NCBI GenBank assembly: GCA_964508915.1 | Contig: CAZDVK010000003.1 | Coordinates: 1-64,000, forward strand | Origin: CAZDVK01 sp964508915 | Lineage (GTDB): Bacteria > Pseudomonadota > Alphaproteobacteria > Paracaedibacterales > CAIULA01 | Reading direction: 5' to 3' | Length of the DNA: 64,000 bases | In this document: positions 43,011 to 52,891 of the stretch, piece by piece | Position numbering within the stretch: position 1 is the stretch's first letter | Layout: every line of letters starts with the position of its first letter | Position numbers and translations under genes: made by a program | Notes under the pieces: generated by a model | What the model saw: only the letters and a program-made list of their open reading frames with translations | The model's database searches: none | What the model was told of the DNA's origin: nothing

Positions 43011-44927
43011 ATGACACCTCAATTTTTTTCTGTGGTTGCCATTTTTGCACCACTTTTAAGCTTTTTTTTAGCATTTTCTTTACAAAAAAGCCACAAAATT
43101 GCCCGATTCATAACATGCACATGCATGGTCATGTCGTTTTTTTCTGTTGTTTCTTTATGGGTTATTTTATTCCCAACTGTTGATCTTTCCATGGCACTTT
43201 TAAAGTGGATCAAGGTGGGTGGATTACGCTTATCATGGGGTATTTTCTTAGATCCCCTCAGTTTATTCATGTGCACAATCGTCACATTTATTTCACTGCT
43301 TGTTCATATTTATTCCATTGGCTATATGGCCCATGATGCGGCTTCTGGCAGATTTATGGCCTACTTAAGCTTTTTTACATTCATGATGTTGCTTCTTGTG
43401 ACAGCCCCCAACCTTCCCCAACTTTTTGTTGGATGGGAAGGGGTTGGTGTTGCGTCATATTTGTTAATTGGCTTTTGGCACGAACGACCCAGCGCCAGCC
43501 GGGCGGCCATGAAAGCCTTTATTGTTAACCGGGTCGGAGATGCCGGTCTTTTACTGGCCATGGGCGCCTTATGTGCCACGTGTGTTTCCCTTGATTTTCA
43601 AGGCATTTTTTCTCAACTCCCCATGCTTTCCCACAAAATTATCAATTTTTTTGGTATCAACATTCACGCTTGTGAACTGATTGGTTTGCTTTTGTTTCTG
43701 GGTGCTATGGGCAAGTCAGCCCAATTTGGTCTTCATGTCTGGTTACCAGATGCCATGGAAGGGCCAACACCTGTTTCTGCCCTTATTCATGCAGCCACCA
43801 TGGTAACAGCAGGCATTTTCTTAATTGCCCGTTTTTCACCCCTTTATGAAACAACGATCCACGCAAAACAAGTTATGATTTTTGTAGGCGGCATGACGGC
43901 ATTCTTTGCAGCAACTGTTGCTTTGGCCCAAACAGATATTAAGAAAATTATTGCCTATTCCACATGCAGTCAGTTGGGCTACATGGTTTTGGCCTGCGGA
44001 TGCGGTGCTTACGGGGCTGCCATGTTCCACTTAGGCACACATGCCTTCTTCAAAGCGCTTTTATTTCTGGGGGCTGGCAGCGTTATTCATGCCATGTCTG
44101 ATGAACAAAATATTTTCAAAATGGGCGGTATCTACCAATATATTCCAAAAACTTATGCTTTTATGTGGGTTGGAAGCCTTGCACTGGCTGGCATTCCATT
44201 TTTTTCTGGTTACTATTCCAAAGATACTATTTTGACATCCTTATTTACAGCAAGCCACTATTTTGCCTTTGGCGTTGGTATTTTGGTGGCAGCTTTAACA
44301 GCTTTTTATAGCTGGCGACTTTTATTTGTTGTATTTCACGGTCAAACACAGGCCAATGAACACGTTTTGGCCCACGTTCATGAATCACCCCCATCTATGC
44401 TTATCCCCTTATGGATATTAGGGATTGGTTCTATCATTGCGGGGTGGTTTGGCTTTCGCTGGCTCATTTTAGAAAATGGGTTTTCATGGCAAAAATCTAT
44501 TCTTGGGGAAAGTGCCTATCATGGCCCCGTATGGGTTGAAGTGCTGCCAACACTGATGGCTTTGCTTGGCATTTTTGCAGCTTATGGTATTTATATTCAA
44601 AAAAAATCGTTACCAATTTATTCTGTAACATCCAAAATTCGTCACACACTTCAAAATGCCTGGTTTATTGACAAACTTTATGACCGGTTTTTGGTAAAAC
44701 CCGTTTTGTTTTTAGGAACATTTTTTTGGAAAACCGTTGATAAGAATGTTATTGATACACTGGGTCCAGACGGTATTGCGAAAATTGCGGGCATGTTGTC
44801 AAAAGGAAATACAAAAATTCAAACGGGGTATACGTTTCATTATGCCCTGGCAATGATTATGGCTGTTATTCTGGCCATCGGTTTATACGTCATTTTGTTT
44901 TCACATTATGGCATCGTAGGGGGATAA
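43011..44927 (+). CDS. nuoL: NADH-quinone oxidoreductase subunit L
   Basis: 638 residues, antiporter-like subunit. The signatures FVGWEGVGVASYLLIGFW, LHVWLPDAMEGPTPVSALIHAATMV (about residues 243-267) and the ALAQTDIKKIIAYSTCSQLGYM helix (about 302-323) are present, along with the lateral helix at the C-terminus. Pumps protons. Ends three bases before nuoM. Confidence 0.97.
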   Translation: MTPQFFSVVAIFAPLLSFFLAFSLQKSHKIARFITCTCMVMSFFSVVSLWVILFPTVDLSMALLKWIKVGGLRLSWGIFLDPLSLFMCTIVTFISLLVHIYSIGYMAHDAASGRFMAYLSFFTFMMLLLVTAPNLPQLFVGWEGVGVASYLLIGFWHERPSASRAAMKAFIVNRVGDAGLLLAMGALCATCVSLDFQGIFSQLPMLSHKIINFFGINIHACELIGLLLFLGAMGKSAQFGLHVWLPDAMEGPTPVSALIHAATMVTAGIFLIARFSPLYETTIHAKQVMIFVGGMTAFFAATVALAQTDIKKIIAYSTCSQLGYMVLACGCGAYGAAMFHLGTHAFFKALLFLGAGSVIHAMSDEQNIFKMGGIYQYIPKTYAFMWVGSLALAGIPFFSGYYSKDTILTSLFTASHYFAFGVGILVAALTAFYSWRLLFVVFHGQTQANEHVLAHVHESPPSMLIPLWILGIGSIIAGWFGFRWLILENGFSWQKSILGESAYHGPVWVEVLPTLMALLGIFAAYGIYIQKKSLPIYSVTSKIRHTLQNAWFIDKLYDRFLVKPVLFLGTFFWKTVDKNVIDTLGPDGIAKIAGMLSKGNTKIQTGYTFHYALAMIMAVILAIGLYVILFSHYGIVGG

Positions 44928-44930
44928 GCC

Positions 44931-46400
44931 ATGACATTGCCTTTGCTCAGTATTCTTATTTTCTTACCTTTATCAGGCCTTGTTTTTATGAGCTTGATCA
45001 AAAGCAATGATGAACGGAATGCCAAATCCATGGCCCTTTGGATTTCGGTATTAACCTTTGCCATGGGTTTGGTTGTGTGGGCGCATTTTGACCCGTATGT
45101 TGCCCAATACCAACTGGTTGAAAATTATATATGGATTGAATCTTACAACATTCATTATCACTTGGGTGTAGATGGCCTATCTATTTTCTTTATTTTACTA
45201 ACCACCCTTTTGACCCCTTTATGTATTTTAGCCAGCTGGAAATCTGTTGAAAAACGGGTGCGCGAATACATGATGGCATTTTTATTGTTAGAAACCCTTT
45301 TATTAGGTATGTTCTGCGCCGTTGACATGTTTTTATTTTACATTTTCTTTGAAAGTGTTTTAATCCCTATGTTTTTGATTATCGGCATTTGGGGTGGCAC
45401 CAACAAAACGTATGCTTGTTTTAAGTTTTTCCTTTATACGTTTTTAGGTTCCCTATTCATGCTGTTGGCGTTGGTAAAACTGTACCAAGAAGGCGGCACA
45501 ACCAACATTGTAGATCTATTGACCTTAAGCCTAACCACAGGGCACCAAAAATGGCTATTTTTATGTTTTTTCATGGCTTTTGCGGTGAAAATTCCCATGT
45601 GGCCGTTTCACACCTGGTTACCGGATGCCCATGTAGAGGCGCCTACGGCTGGCTCTGCTCTTTTAGCTGGTATTTTATTAAAAATGGGTGGTTATGGATT
45701 TTTTCGCTTTTGCCTGCCCCTTTTACCCCAAGCATGCCTTTACTTTGCCCCGTACATTTACACATTAAGCTTAGCCGCTATTATTTTTGCCTCTCTCACC
45801 GCATTGGTTCAAACAGATATAAAAAAGTTGGTGGCTTATTCTTCTATTGCCCACATGGGGTTTGTAACCTTGGGCATTTTTACTTTTAACTTACAAGGCA
45901 GTACAGGCAGTATTGTTCAAATGTTAAGCCATGGGTTAATTTCAGCGGCGCTGTTTATTTGTGTAGGTCAACTGTATGAACGGTTTCACACCCGTGACAT
46001 TACCCAATACGGGGGGCTGATGAAAACCATGCCAGTATTTAGTGGGTTTTTCTTATTTTTCATCTTTGCCAGCATCGGGTTACCGCTTACCAGCGGCTTT
46101 ATTGGGGAATTTTATGTAATACTAGCCCTTTTTGCTAATCACAATATGGTTGCAACCATGGCTGTTTTGGGTAGCATTCTAAGCGCGTGTTACGCCCTGT
46201 GGTTGTACAGGCGCCTATGCTTTGATAAAACAACCCCCTTCCTAGAAGACCATAAGCCCATTCATGACCTAGACACACGGGAAAAATTCATACTGTCAGT
46301 TTTGGTTTTGTTTATTTTATGGTTGGGCATTTACCCCAAAACTTTTACGGATTCCATCAACCGCTACGGCCGGCAAGTGCTGGAAGTTTATACCCCCTAA
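44931..46400 (+). CDS. nuoM: NADH-quinone oxidoreductase subunit M
   Basis: 489 residues, antiporter-like. FFESVLIPMFLIIGIWG, FHTWLPDAHVEAPTAGSALLAG (about residues 224-245) and ALVQTDIKKLVAYSSIAHMGF (about 287-307) are the family signatures. Last nuo gene here: the expected nuoN does not follow. Confidence 0.97.
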   Translation: MTLPLLSILIFLPLSGLVFMSLIKSNDERNAKSMALWISVLTFAMGLVVWAHFDPYVAQYQLVENYIWIESYNIHYHLGVDGLSIFFILLTTLLTPLCILASWKSVEKRVREYMMAFLLLETLLLGMFCAVDMFLFYIFFESVLIPMFLIIGIWGGTNKTYACFKFFLYTFLGSLFMLLALVKLYQEGGTTNIVDLLTLSLTTGHQKWLFLCFFMAFAVKIPMWPFHTWLPDAHVEAPTAGSALLAGILLKMGGYGFFRFCLPLLPQACLYFAPYIYTLSLAAIIFASLTALVQTDIKKLVAYSSIAHMGFVTLGIFTFNLQGSTGSIVQMLSHGLISAALFICVGQLYERFHTRDITQYGGLMKTMPVFSGFFLFFIFASIGLPLTSGFIGEFYVILALFANHNMVATMAVLGSILSACYALWLYRRLCFDKTTPFLEDHKPIHDLDTREKFILSVLVLFILWLGIYPKTFTDSINRYGRQVLEVYTP

Positions 46401-46527
46401 AAAAAACAAAGTTATGAAAATAGTCATGACATAACAAGCATAGTAGGCTTCAAAAATTGCCTATAGACACGTGTTGCCTTTCATAAATAGAATTAATTTA
46501 AATTAATTTTTATTAAACTGGTGTCTA

Positions 46528-46995
46528 ATGCTGCAAAAAAGTTTAAAAATAATTTCTATAGGGGCTACCTTGACTTTTCAGGCATTTTCAATGGAGCCGT
46601 CAGAACAAACAGCTGCGGCACCAATATTAACACCGGCCCAAATACAGGAAGCCTTAGCCCCTTATATTCCCATGTATCGTGCTATGAACTCTGCTTTTGA
46701 CAGCATGGCTGCAAATGGTTACGATTTAGGTGAAACAGGCAAAGCCTTTGTAAGGGGGCAAACTTTTTCTGCCATCAACAATAATGCAGCAGCCTGGGAT
46801 GGAACACAACCAAGCATGAATCAACTTATTCTACAGATTACACTAGAATCATTATTTTCTGGTGACACTGGTGACGATGAAGATGGCGATGTTGATACGG
46901 GGTTTATTGATGCTGGTGATGATACCGATGATGATGACGCAGATGATAGTGGCGGATTAGGAGGAGGAGCACCAGGTTGGGGAGAATCTTATTAA
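46528..46995 (+). CDS. Small exported Asp/Gly-rich protein
   Basis: 155 residues. Signal peptide to about residue 21 (TLTFQAFS). The central part is helical. The last 45 residues are almost all Asp, Gly, Thr and Ser, ending in GGGAPGWGESY. Such a tail could bind Ca2+ or be an export/disorder element; no RTX nonapeptide is present. It occupies the position after nuoM where nuoN is usual. Unrecognised. Confidence 0.65.
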   Translation: MLQKSLKIISIGATLTFQAFSMEPSEQTAAAPILTPAQIQEALAPYIPMYRAMNSAFDSMAANGYDLGETGKAFVRGQTFSAINNNAAAWDGTQPSMNQLILQITLESLFSGDTGDDEDGDVDTGFIDAGDDTDDDDADDSGGLGGGAPGWGESY

Positions 46996-47003
46996 AAAGA
47001 GAT

Positions 47004-47477
47004 TTATAAGCTATTTCCCAATTTAACCAATGCATCCCGGAGGGGTTCGTAGTCAATATCTACGATGTTTATATTTTGTTTCAAGGCGGCTTTGTCAGGG
47101 GCCGCCTTTTTTGACGTCCCTTTTTTTTCTGCTCTTTCAACAGTTTGGTGATGAACCCGCAAATCTGAAATGGCAGGATAACCATAAAACTGGTTCACCT
47201 TTTCCAAAATCATTTGTTTTTCATAACTAATGGCCAAAGCCATGGCACTAGATGCTGTCACATGTAAACAGCCGCCTGTTTTCATTTTATAGGGAAATGT
47301 AATTTTTTTGGCCTGGCACAGTCGCGCAAACTGGGACCCTACAATTTTTTCCCAGTCTAAAATAATGGTGGCCGATACAAACCCCTGGTTTTTACAAATG
47401 GGTTGCACAATATTTTTAATAAAAGCGGAAACCGGGGCTGCTCTAGAAAAACGGGGGGGTCTTTTTAGCCGTTTCAT
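47004..47477 (-). CDS. DUF721/DciA-like protein
   Basis: 157 residues. A DciA/DUF721 core is visible as DWEKIVGSQFARLCQAKKITFP followed by LHVTASSAMALAISYEKQMIL (residues about 44-100). DciA loads the replicative helicase in bacteria lacking DnaC. The ATG overlaps the TGA of the upstream flavoprotein gene (TGATG), so it is translationally coupled. An upstream in-frame extension lies in that gene and is rejected. Confidence 0.78.
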   Translation of the reverse strand: MKRLKRPPRFSRAAPVSAFIKNIVQPICKNQGFVSATIILDWEKIVGSQFARLCQAKKITFPYKMKTGGCLHVTASSAMALAISYEKQMILEKVNQFYGYPAISDLRVHHQTVERAEKKGTSKKAAPDKAALKQNINIVDIDYEPLRDALVKLGNSL

Positions 47478-50400
47478 CAAGCCCCCATTGCCCCTGCGAT
47501 CCACAAACGGGTTACTTTTTCCTGAAGGGAATTTTGCCCTAAGCGTTGATTCAAATGGTTGAAATCTACCCAGTCCAACAACTGATCTTGATTTTGACAT
47601 GAATAAACAAACGTTTCCACACCCGTTTCAGGGTCTATGTGTTTTTGTAAACATTGGGCACAAATTTCCTTCATCATGCACTGCATGGGCGAATTGATAC
47701 TGCCAATGGCTGTATGATTTGGGTTTAAAAATTCCTTTAACATTCCATAACGGGCTTGTGCCACCACCCCCATCAGCCTATCAGATCCTATCACAATCAT
47801 ACGCTGAATGCTGTACAAAGGAATGGGCGTAGCGCCTAAAGCGCCCTTGCCATAAGCGTGCAATGCCTGCAGCATATTGCCATGGTAAGAAAAATCACCT
47901 GGCCGCGTTACATCCAAAACGCCTTCATCACAGCACCAAATAATATGGTCAGCAGCTTGTTCAATTTCAGAAATCTTATAACGGTCTTCCCGTTTTTTGT
48001 AGCCCGCAAAGTATAAAACTTTGCAACCTTGTGCACGCATGGCTTGCCCTATGGAAAACAAAACCGCATTACCAAGGCCACCGCCAATTAATAAGACTGT
48101 TTCATTTTCTGGAATGTGGGTGGGGGTGCCCGTGGGGCCCATCAACACAAGGGGTTCACCGGGTTTAAGGCTAGCGCATAAATTAGATGACCCGCCCATT
48201 TCCAAAACAATGGTGGATAACAACCCCGTTTCAACATCAGCGGAGGCACCTGTTAAAGCCAGCCCTTCCATAGCCAGGCGGGTTCCATGTGCATAAGGGG
48301 CCAAGGTTTCAAAATTCTGCAACCTAAAAAACTGCCCGGGCTGAAAATTTTTCGCAGCCAAAGGGGCATGAACCACAACTTCTACAATGGTTGGCGTTAA
48401 ACGGTTTACCGCATGAACATGGGCTTTTAATAAATGACCTATATTCTTTAAAAACGGTTCGGGTTCAATGGAACCTAAACCAGCCACAGCCCGCGACACA
48501 ACAGGGTAACCCTTTTTAGCACTAGCCATAGCTTTCACCACATTGCCGGCGAAGGATGGGTGCAAATCACCAAAAAAACTGATGGCCTTACCATCACCAC
48601 GTTTTTTCATTAAAACATGGGTTTCCACTGGTTTGCTAAGGCGTTCTGGCGTAACCGCATGGCCCTTTTCATCCATAGCCTGAAAGGTTTGACCCGCCAA
48701 TAAAATTTGGTCTGGCATGTCATATCGCAAATTTGTATTGGGTTTCGTGCCTGCTGCCACCAGAATGGTTTTGGCGGCAATCATCTCTTCCTGACCTGCC
48801 CGGTTCATTTTTAAGCCACAAGCATGGCCAAATTCATCCACCATCACTTCCAGGGGGGTGGCACGATCGATAATGCGAATGCCTTCTTCTAAAGCTTTTT
48901 CAACTTCTTCATGATTCAACGTATAGCTGGGTGCTTGGGTTAGTGCCTTTCGGTACACAAGGGTGGCACCGCCCCAAAGGCGTAACAATTTTTGTTTTTC
49001 CAAGTCTGTAGCGCAAGCCCGTAAAGCCTTGGCATGTGTCAACATTTCTTGGGCTATTAGGTGTTCTTGGGCGTTCCAAGTTTGCTCCACCGCATCCCTT
49101 CCCATCTCTGCCACCAATGTTTCATAACGGGTCAGAAACTTTTCCACCTGAACAGCATAATAAGCTAAAGCTTCGGTGGTTGTGTCAATGGCCGTCAACC
49201 CCCCACCAATAACGGCGATGGGTAAACGCACCTGAAGGTTGGCAATAGAATCAGCCTTGGCAGCACCCGATAACTGCAAAGCCATTAAAAAATCACTGGC
49301 TTGGCGCACACCGGGGGCCCCTGAATTTTTCATATCCACCAAAGTGGGGCTGCCAGCACCCAAACATAAGGCCACATGGTGGAAGCCTAAATCAAAAGCC
49401 TGGTCAATGGTCAGCGTACCCCCCAACCGTACGCCACCGTATAGCTGAAAATGCTGACGCCGGTCCAAAAGTAGGCGAATCACCTTTAAATAATTTTTAT
49501 CCCATCGAACGGTAATACCATATTCGGCCACACCCCCAAAGCCCCAATTGGTTCGGCTATCTAAATTTTCCCAAATGGCTTCGATATTTTTGATGGGTTC
49601 AAAAGGTATGGCCAGGGGTTCAATTTTCAAACCATCAACCCCTACAACGGTGTGACCTTCATTCAATAAATAATGGCTGAGGGTATAACCCGCCGGCCCC
49701 ATGCCCGCCACAAGAATTGCTTTACCACTTGATGGCTTTGGTAAAGGATTGCGAATGTTTAAAGGGTTCCACCGCGTCAATAAACTATAAATTTCAAAAC
49801 CATACGGAAGTTTTAAAACCGTATCTAAGGTTTGCGTTTCAACGGCAGGAATATTAACAGGGTCTTGTTTTTGGTAAATGCATGCTTTCATGCAGTCATT
49901 ACAAATGCGGTGGCCTGTGCCGGCAATCATGGGGTTATCAATAATAGCTGTGGCCAATGCGCCCACCACAAACCCTTGGGCCCGCAATTCATTCATTTCA
50001 GAAATTTTTTCTTCTAAAGGGCAACCCGTTAAGGTGGTGCCAAAAGTATTTTTTTGAAACCGGTCAAGACTTCCCCCTTGGGCTTCATCTTTTGGCTTCA
50101 GGCCTTTTGAACAGGAATCTTTTCCTTGGTGGTGGCACCAAATGCAGTAATTGGCCTGGTCCAGCGCTTTTTGAAACGTCACGCCATCATCCGTTAGGGT
50201 AAACCCATAGCGGGCGCGCCACCGGGTGTAAGGCAGTTGCCAGGCACCATCTTGTTCTTCTAAATGGTGAATTAATTTTTCAGGGTTCGTTTTTTTAGGG
50301 GTTTGAAATAAAACCCAGTTTTTATACTTTTGCTGCCCTTCTTCGGTGAAAACGGCCCAGGCCGTGTAACGGGCTGCTTGGTCTAATTTGGTTGCAAAAG

Positions 50401-50827
50401 CAGCCTCATCCTCCATCCACCCACAGATAGCTTTGGCAAAGGTTAGCTCATCCTGCAAAGGTAAATGAGGGGCTAATTCGTTGCCATTCAAACCATCAGC
50501 TGTTGGGTATTTTTTTAAAGCGCGTCGCTGCACAAAATGACGTTTTGCCTGAATCAATGGGCTGTATGACCCTTGGCTTTTTTCCAGATTGTGAATGTCA
50601 GGCTCTACTTGAAACAACTGGCCTAAAAACGTTTCTAAATACGGCGCTACATCTAAAATCAGCTGACTTTCGTCAGCAGCATTGGGAATACTCAGCCGTG
50701 CCTGAACCAGCCTTTCTGCAAGAACCGAATCATGTGCATTTAAAAAGCTTAAAAATACCTGGTCCAAACGGCACAGGCCTTCGTAATCATATAAATCAGA
50801 AAAGGAAAAATCAAAATTCAGCATCAT
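47477..50827 (-). CDS. Giant GltD/NfnB-like plus PyrK-like flavoprotein
   Basis: 1116 residues. Residues 1-220 are unassigned. Cys motifs CIWCHHQGKDSC (about 228-239) and CNDCMKAC (about 309-316) could hold an Fe-S cluster. Residues about 370-760 form a GltD-type FAD/NAD(P) domain with VAGMGPAGYTLSHYL and AVIGGGLTAIDTTTEAL. Residues about 790-1116 resemble the PyrK/NfnA ferredoxin-reductase-like subunit, with VLLIGGGLGNAVLFSIG and a C-terminal Cys cluster (CMMKEICAQC). The fusion suggests electron transfer between NAD(P)H and an iron-sulfur partner; the reaction is not established. Confidence 0.8.
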   Translation of the reverse strand: MMLNFDFSFSDLYDYEGLCRLDQVFLSFLNAHDSVLAERLVQARLSIPNAADESQLILDVAPYLETFLGQLFQVEPDIHNLEKSQGSYSPLIQAKRHFVQRRALKKYPTADGLNGNELAPHLPLQDELTFAKAICGWMEDEAAFATKLDQAARYTAWAVFTEEGQQKYKNWVLFQTPKKTNPEKLIHHLEEQDGAWQLPYTRWRARYGFTLTDDGVTFQKALDQANYCIWCHHQGKDSCSKGLKPKDEAQGGSLDRFQKNTFGTTLTGCPLEEKISEMNELRAQGFVVGALATAIIDNPMIAGTGHRICNDCMKACIYQKQDPVNIPAVETQTLDTVLKLPYGFEIYSLLTRWNPLNIRNPLPKPSSGKAILVAGMGPAGYTLSHYLLNEGHTVVGVDGLKIEPLAIPFEPIKNIEAIWENLDSRTNWGFGGVAEYGITVRWDKNYLKVIRLLLDRRQHFQLYGGVRLGGTLTIDQAFDLGFHHVALCLGAGSPTLVDMKNSGAPGVRQASDFLMALQLSGAAKADSIANLQVRLPIAVIGGGLTAIDTTTEALAYYAVQVEKFLTRYETLVAEMGRDAVEQTWNAQEHLIAQEMLTHAKALRACATDLEKQKLLRLWGGATLVYRKALTQAPSYTLNHEEVEKALEEGIRIIDRATPLEVMVDEFGHACGLKMNRAGQEEMIAAKTILVAAGTKPNTNLRYDMPDQILLAGQTFQAMDEKGHAVTPERLSKPVETHVLMKKRGDGKAISFFGDLHPSFAGNVVKAMASAKKGYPVVSRAVAGLGSIEPEPFLKNIGHLLKAHVHAVNRLTPTIVEVVVHAPLAAKNFQPGQFFRLQNFETLAPYAHGTRLAMEGLALTGASADVETGLLSTIVLEMGGSSNLCASLKPGEPLVLMGPTGTPTHIPENETVLLIGGGLGNAVLFSIGQAMRAQGCKVLYFAGYKKREDRYKISEIEQAADHIIWCCDEGVLDVTRPGDFSYHGNMLQALHAYGKGALGATPIPLYSIQRMIVIGSDRLMGVVAQARYGMLKEFLNPNHTAIGSINSPMQCMMKEICAQCLQKHIDPETGVETFVYSCQNQDQLLDWVDFNHLNQRLGQNSLQEKVTRLWIAGAMGA

Positions 50828-50900
50828 GCTTTAAATAGCTTATGACGAAACCTAGGGCAATAGATTTTGCTGCGTGAGAAACAATCTTGCGTTGAAAAAA

Positions 50901-51356
50901 TTAGCGGCGCGCGTTTTTGCCCAAAATATTTTGTCCTATAACATCACCTTCGTGTAAGAAAAAAGAATACCCTTCCACTTTATCTGACAATCTTGCTTCT
51001 TTTGCTTTTTTGAAACGTTCTAAAAATTTTGGCATAATATCAGAATCTGCCGCCTCAAGAGCTTCTCTAAGGTCAGAGCTGAGCATAACTGTGTACTTTT
51101 TGCCAGAATTCATAAAATGTGGGTCTGCAAAAAAAGAATCCACATCAAAGGGGGCTATATTTTGTTTCTTTGTAGGTGCAGGCCGTTCTTCGCCTACGCT
51201 ATCACTGCTGGCTTCGGAAGCTCCGGAAAGACGTCTTTTTCCATCAGAAGGGGCAGCATCTTCATCAACAGTGGTACCTACGACAACCCCTTTACCTTCC
51301 ATGGCAAAAGCTGTGCTCAAAAAACAACTACAAATAAGTATAAAAAAAATGTTCAT
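50901..51356 (-). CDS. Small exported protein of unknown function
   Basis: 151 residues from ATG 51356, which has GGAGG eight bases upstream. Signal peptide MNIFFILICSCFLSTAFA. The mature part has a Ser/Glu/Ala-rich linker, then a compact basic C-terminal domain (SSDLREALEAAD). Unrecognised. It is minus strand, next to the trypsin-fold gene, also exported; the two may be one transcript. Confidence 0.65.
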   Translation of the reverse strand: MNIFFILICSCFLSTAFAMEGKGVVVGTTVDEDAAPSDGKRRLSGASEASSDSVGEERPAPTKKQNIAPFDVDSFFADPHFMNSGKKYTVMLSSDLREALEAADSDIMPKFLERFKKAKEARLSDKVEGYSFFLHEGDVIGQNILGKNARR

Positions 51357-51421
51357 GGCCTGAGCCTCCATAAATTCAACTAAGACTACATTAAATTAAT
51401 TTAATATAATCGTCAATAAAA

Positions 51422-52684
51422 TCAAGGTAAAAGATTAATAAAATTTCGAAAGCCTACTAAGTTTCCAGACTCATCAAATATACGCTCTCCGCCCCATAAA
51501 GTTCCAATCACTGCACATTTTTTGCGCGCTACGGCTGCTGCTAAATGACACCGAAGGATAGGCCCACCACTCATCCCCGGATAACTTGCCAAATGGGCTG
51601 CGGCTTGATCAAGTCTACTGCCAATTAGCATAGGTTTTTTGATAGTTTCATCGTCATTTAATGACCTTCTGTAAGCATGAGATATACCTTCCGCTTTTAA
51701 ACCTGCTGAAATAACAACGCTCAATGGCTCGGGCACTAAATTATCTGGCTTAAGGCCAATATTAAATATCCATTCTCCCCTACTTTCAATATCCCCCTGA
51801 TCAAGCTCTGGTAATCTTCCTGTAGATGCTTGAATCCCAAGACGAGAACTACTTATTATATTTACGAATGGCGTTCCATCTTCTGTACATTTCTCAATAG
51901 TGGCTAATGCATAGTCTGTTTGCTGATAAATTTCATTAATTCGCATGTCTGCTCTTTTATTAAAATATTCAGAATCAATTGGCAGAGTTGAATCTATTCC
52001 CTCTTTTTGAAAAGGACGAACAAAAACAACTTTAAACCCTTTTTTTGTTACAAAATGACGTGATGTGGGGTCAGTATCTACTGCAACTCCATTGGGAACA
52101 AAATAATAACTGATACCATTTGTCGCATTTCCATCGATAAAACCGTGCATACAAGTATGAACTTGGAAAGAAGGTTGGTGAAAAGATTGACCTGGAACAA
52201 GGAGGCCACTAAAAGGCCTTATAGGTTCGGTGCCATCTCCATAAACAACCCAAAAGGTACCACTTAAAGCGTAGGCCTTAACCAAATCGTCAGTATCAAA
52301 ATTCCCCTCATCCACGACGGTTGGTTTAATAGCTTGAAATTTCACAATCTCACGCAGTTCAAGGTTATCAATCCAACTTCTTGGCGAATCATCATTAGAA
52401 GGTATAGGAATACTTAGACTGTCAGGGCGCATGATGGCTCCAACTTCATCAAGCGCACCAATAGGAGGAGCTATTTTCTGAGGAGTGCCCCCTGGCCCCC
52501 ATTCAGATCCTGAAAAAACCCTAACTAATTTTTGCTCAATTGTTTCGTCACCGCTGTGCTTTGCTGATTTCCATGAATCAGTTGCAAACCGTCTAAAAAC
52601 ATCTATTTGCCCTGCATCTGAGGCCACAACAAAGTTTACAGACAGTTTAAGTAAACAAATAAATAATACAAATGCTAGCTTCAT
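51422..52684 (-). CDS. Exported trypsin-fold serine protease
   Basis: 420 residues with a signal peptide MKLAFVLFICLLKLSVNFVVA. A chymotrypsin-like triad can be placed: His in VHTCMHG (about 176 or 180), Asp in QTDYALATI (about 257), Ser in YPGMSGGPIL (about 372). The oxyanion GMSGGP motif is intact. Periplasmic or secreted; substrate unknown. ATG 52684 is chosen over a GTG one codon earlier. A divergent coiled-coil exported gene lies across a 207-base AT-rich gap. Confidence 0.78.
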   Translation of the reverse strand: MKLAFVLFICLLKLSVNFVVASDAGQIDVFRRFATDSWKSAKHSGDETIEQKLVRVFSGSEWGPGGTPQKIAPPIGALDEVGAIMRPDSLSIPIPSNDDSPRSWIDNLELREIVKFQAIKPTVVDEGNFDTDDLVKAYALSGTFWVVYGDGTEPIRPFSGLLVPGQSFHQPSFQVHTCMHGFIDGNATNGISYYFVPNGVAVDTDPTSRHFVTKKGFKVVFVRPFQKEGIDSTLPIDSEYFNKRADMRINEIYQQTDYALATIEKCTEDGTPFVNIISSSRLGIQASTGRLPELDQGDIESRGEWIFNIGLKPDNLVPEPLSVVISAGLKAEGISHAYRRSLNDDETIKKPMLIGSRLDQAAAHLASYPGMSGGPILRCHLAAAVARKKCAVIGTLWGGERIFDESGNLVGFRNFINLLP

Positions 52685-52891
52685 CACACATAGCTTCTAG
52701 AACTTTATAGAATGATGATAAAGCCGTAATATTAATTCTTAGTTAAAATACATCAAGCTCCACAAAAAAGCTTGACTTAAATATTTTTTACGAATATATT
52801 TATTAATTTAATAAAAAAATTATGAACTTGACTTTTTTAATATATTTTTTTACACTTTATTTGTTTATAAATTAAATTTAAGGTTTTTATT

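Noticed and set aside
47478..47600. N-terminal extension of the DciA-like protein
   Set aside because: It lies inside the flavoprotein gene; the ATG overlapping that gene's stop fits the family start.
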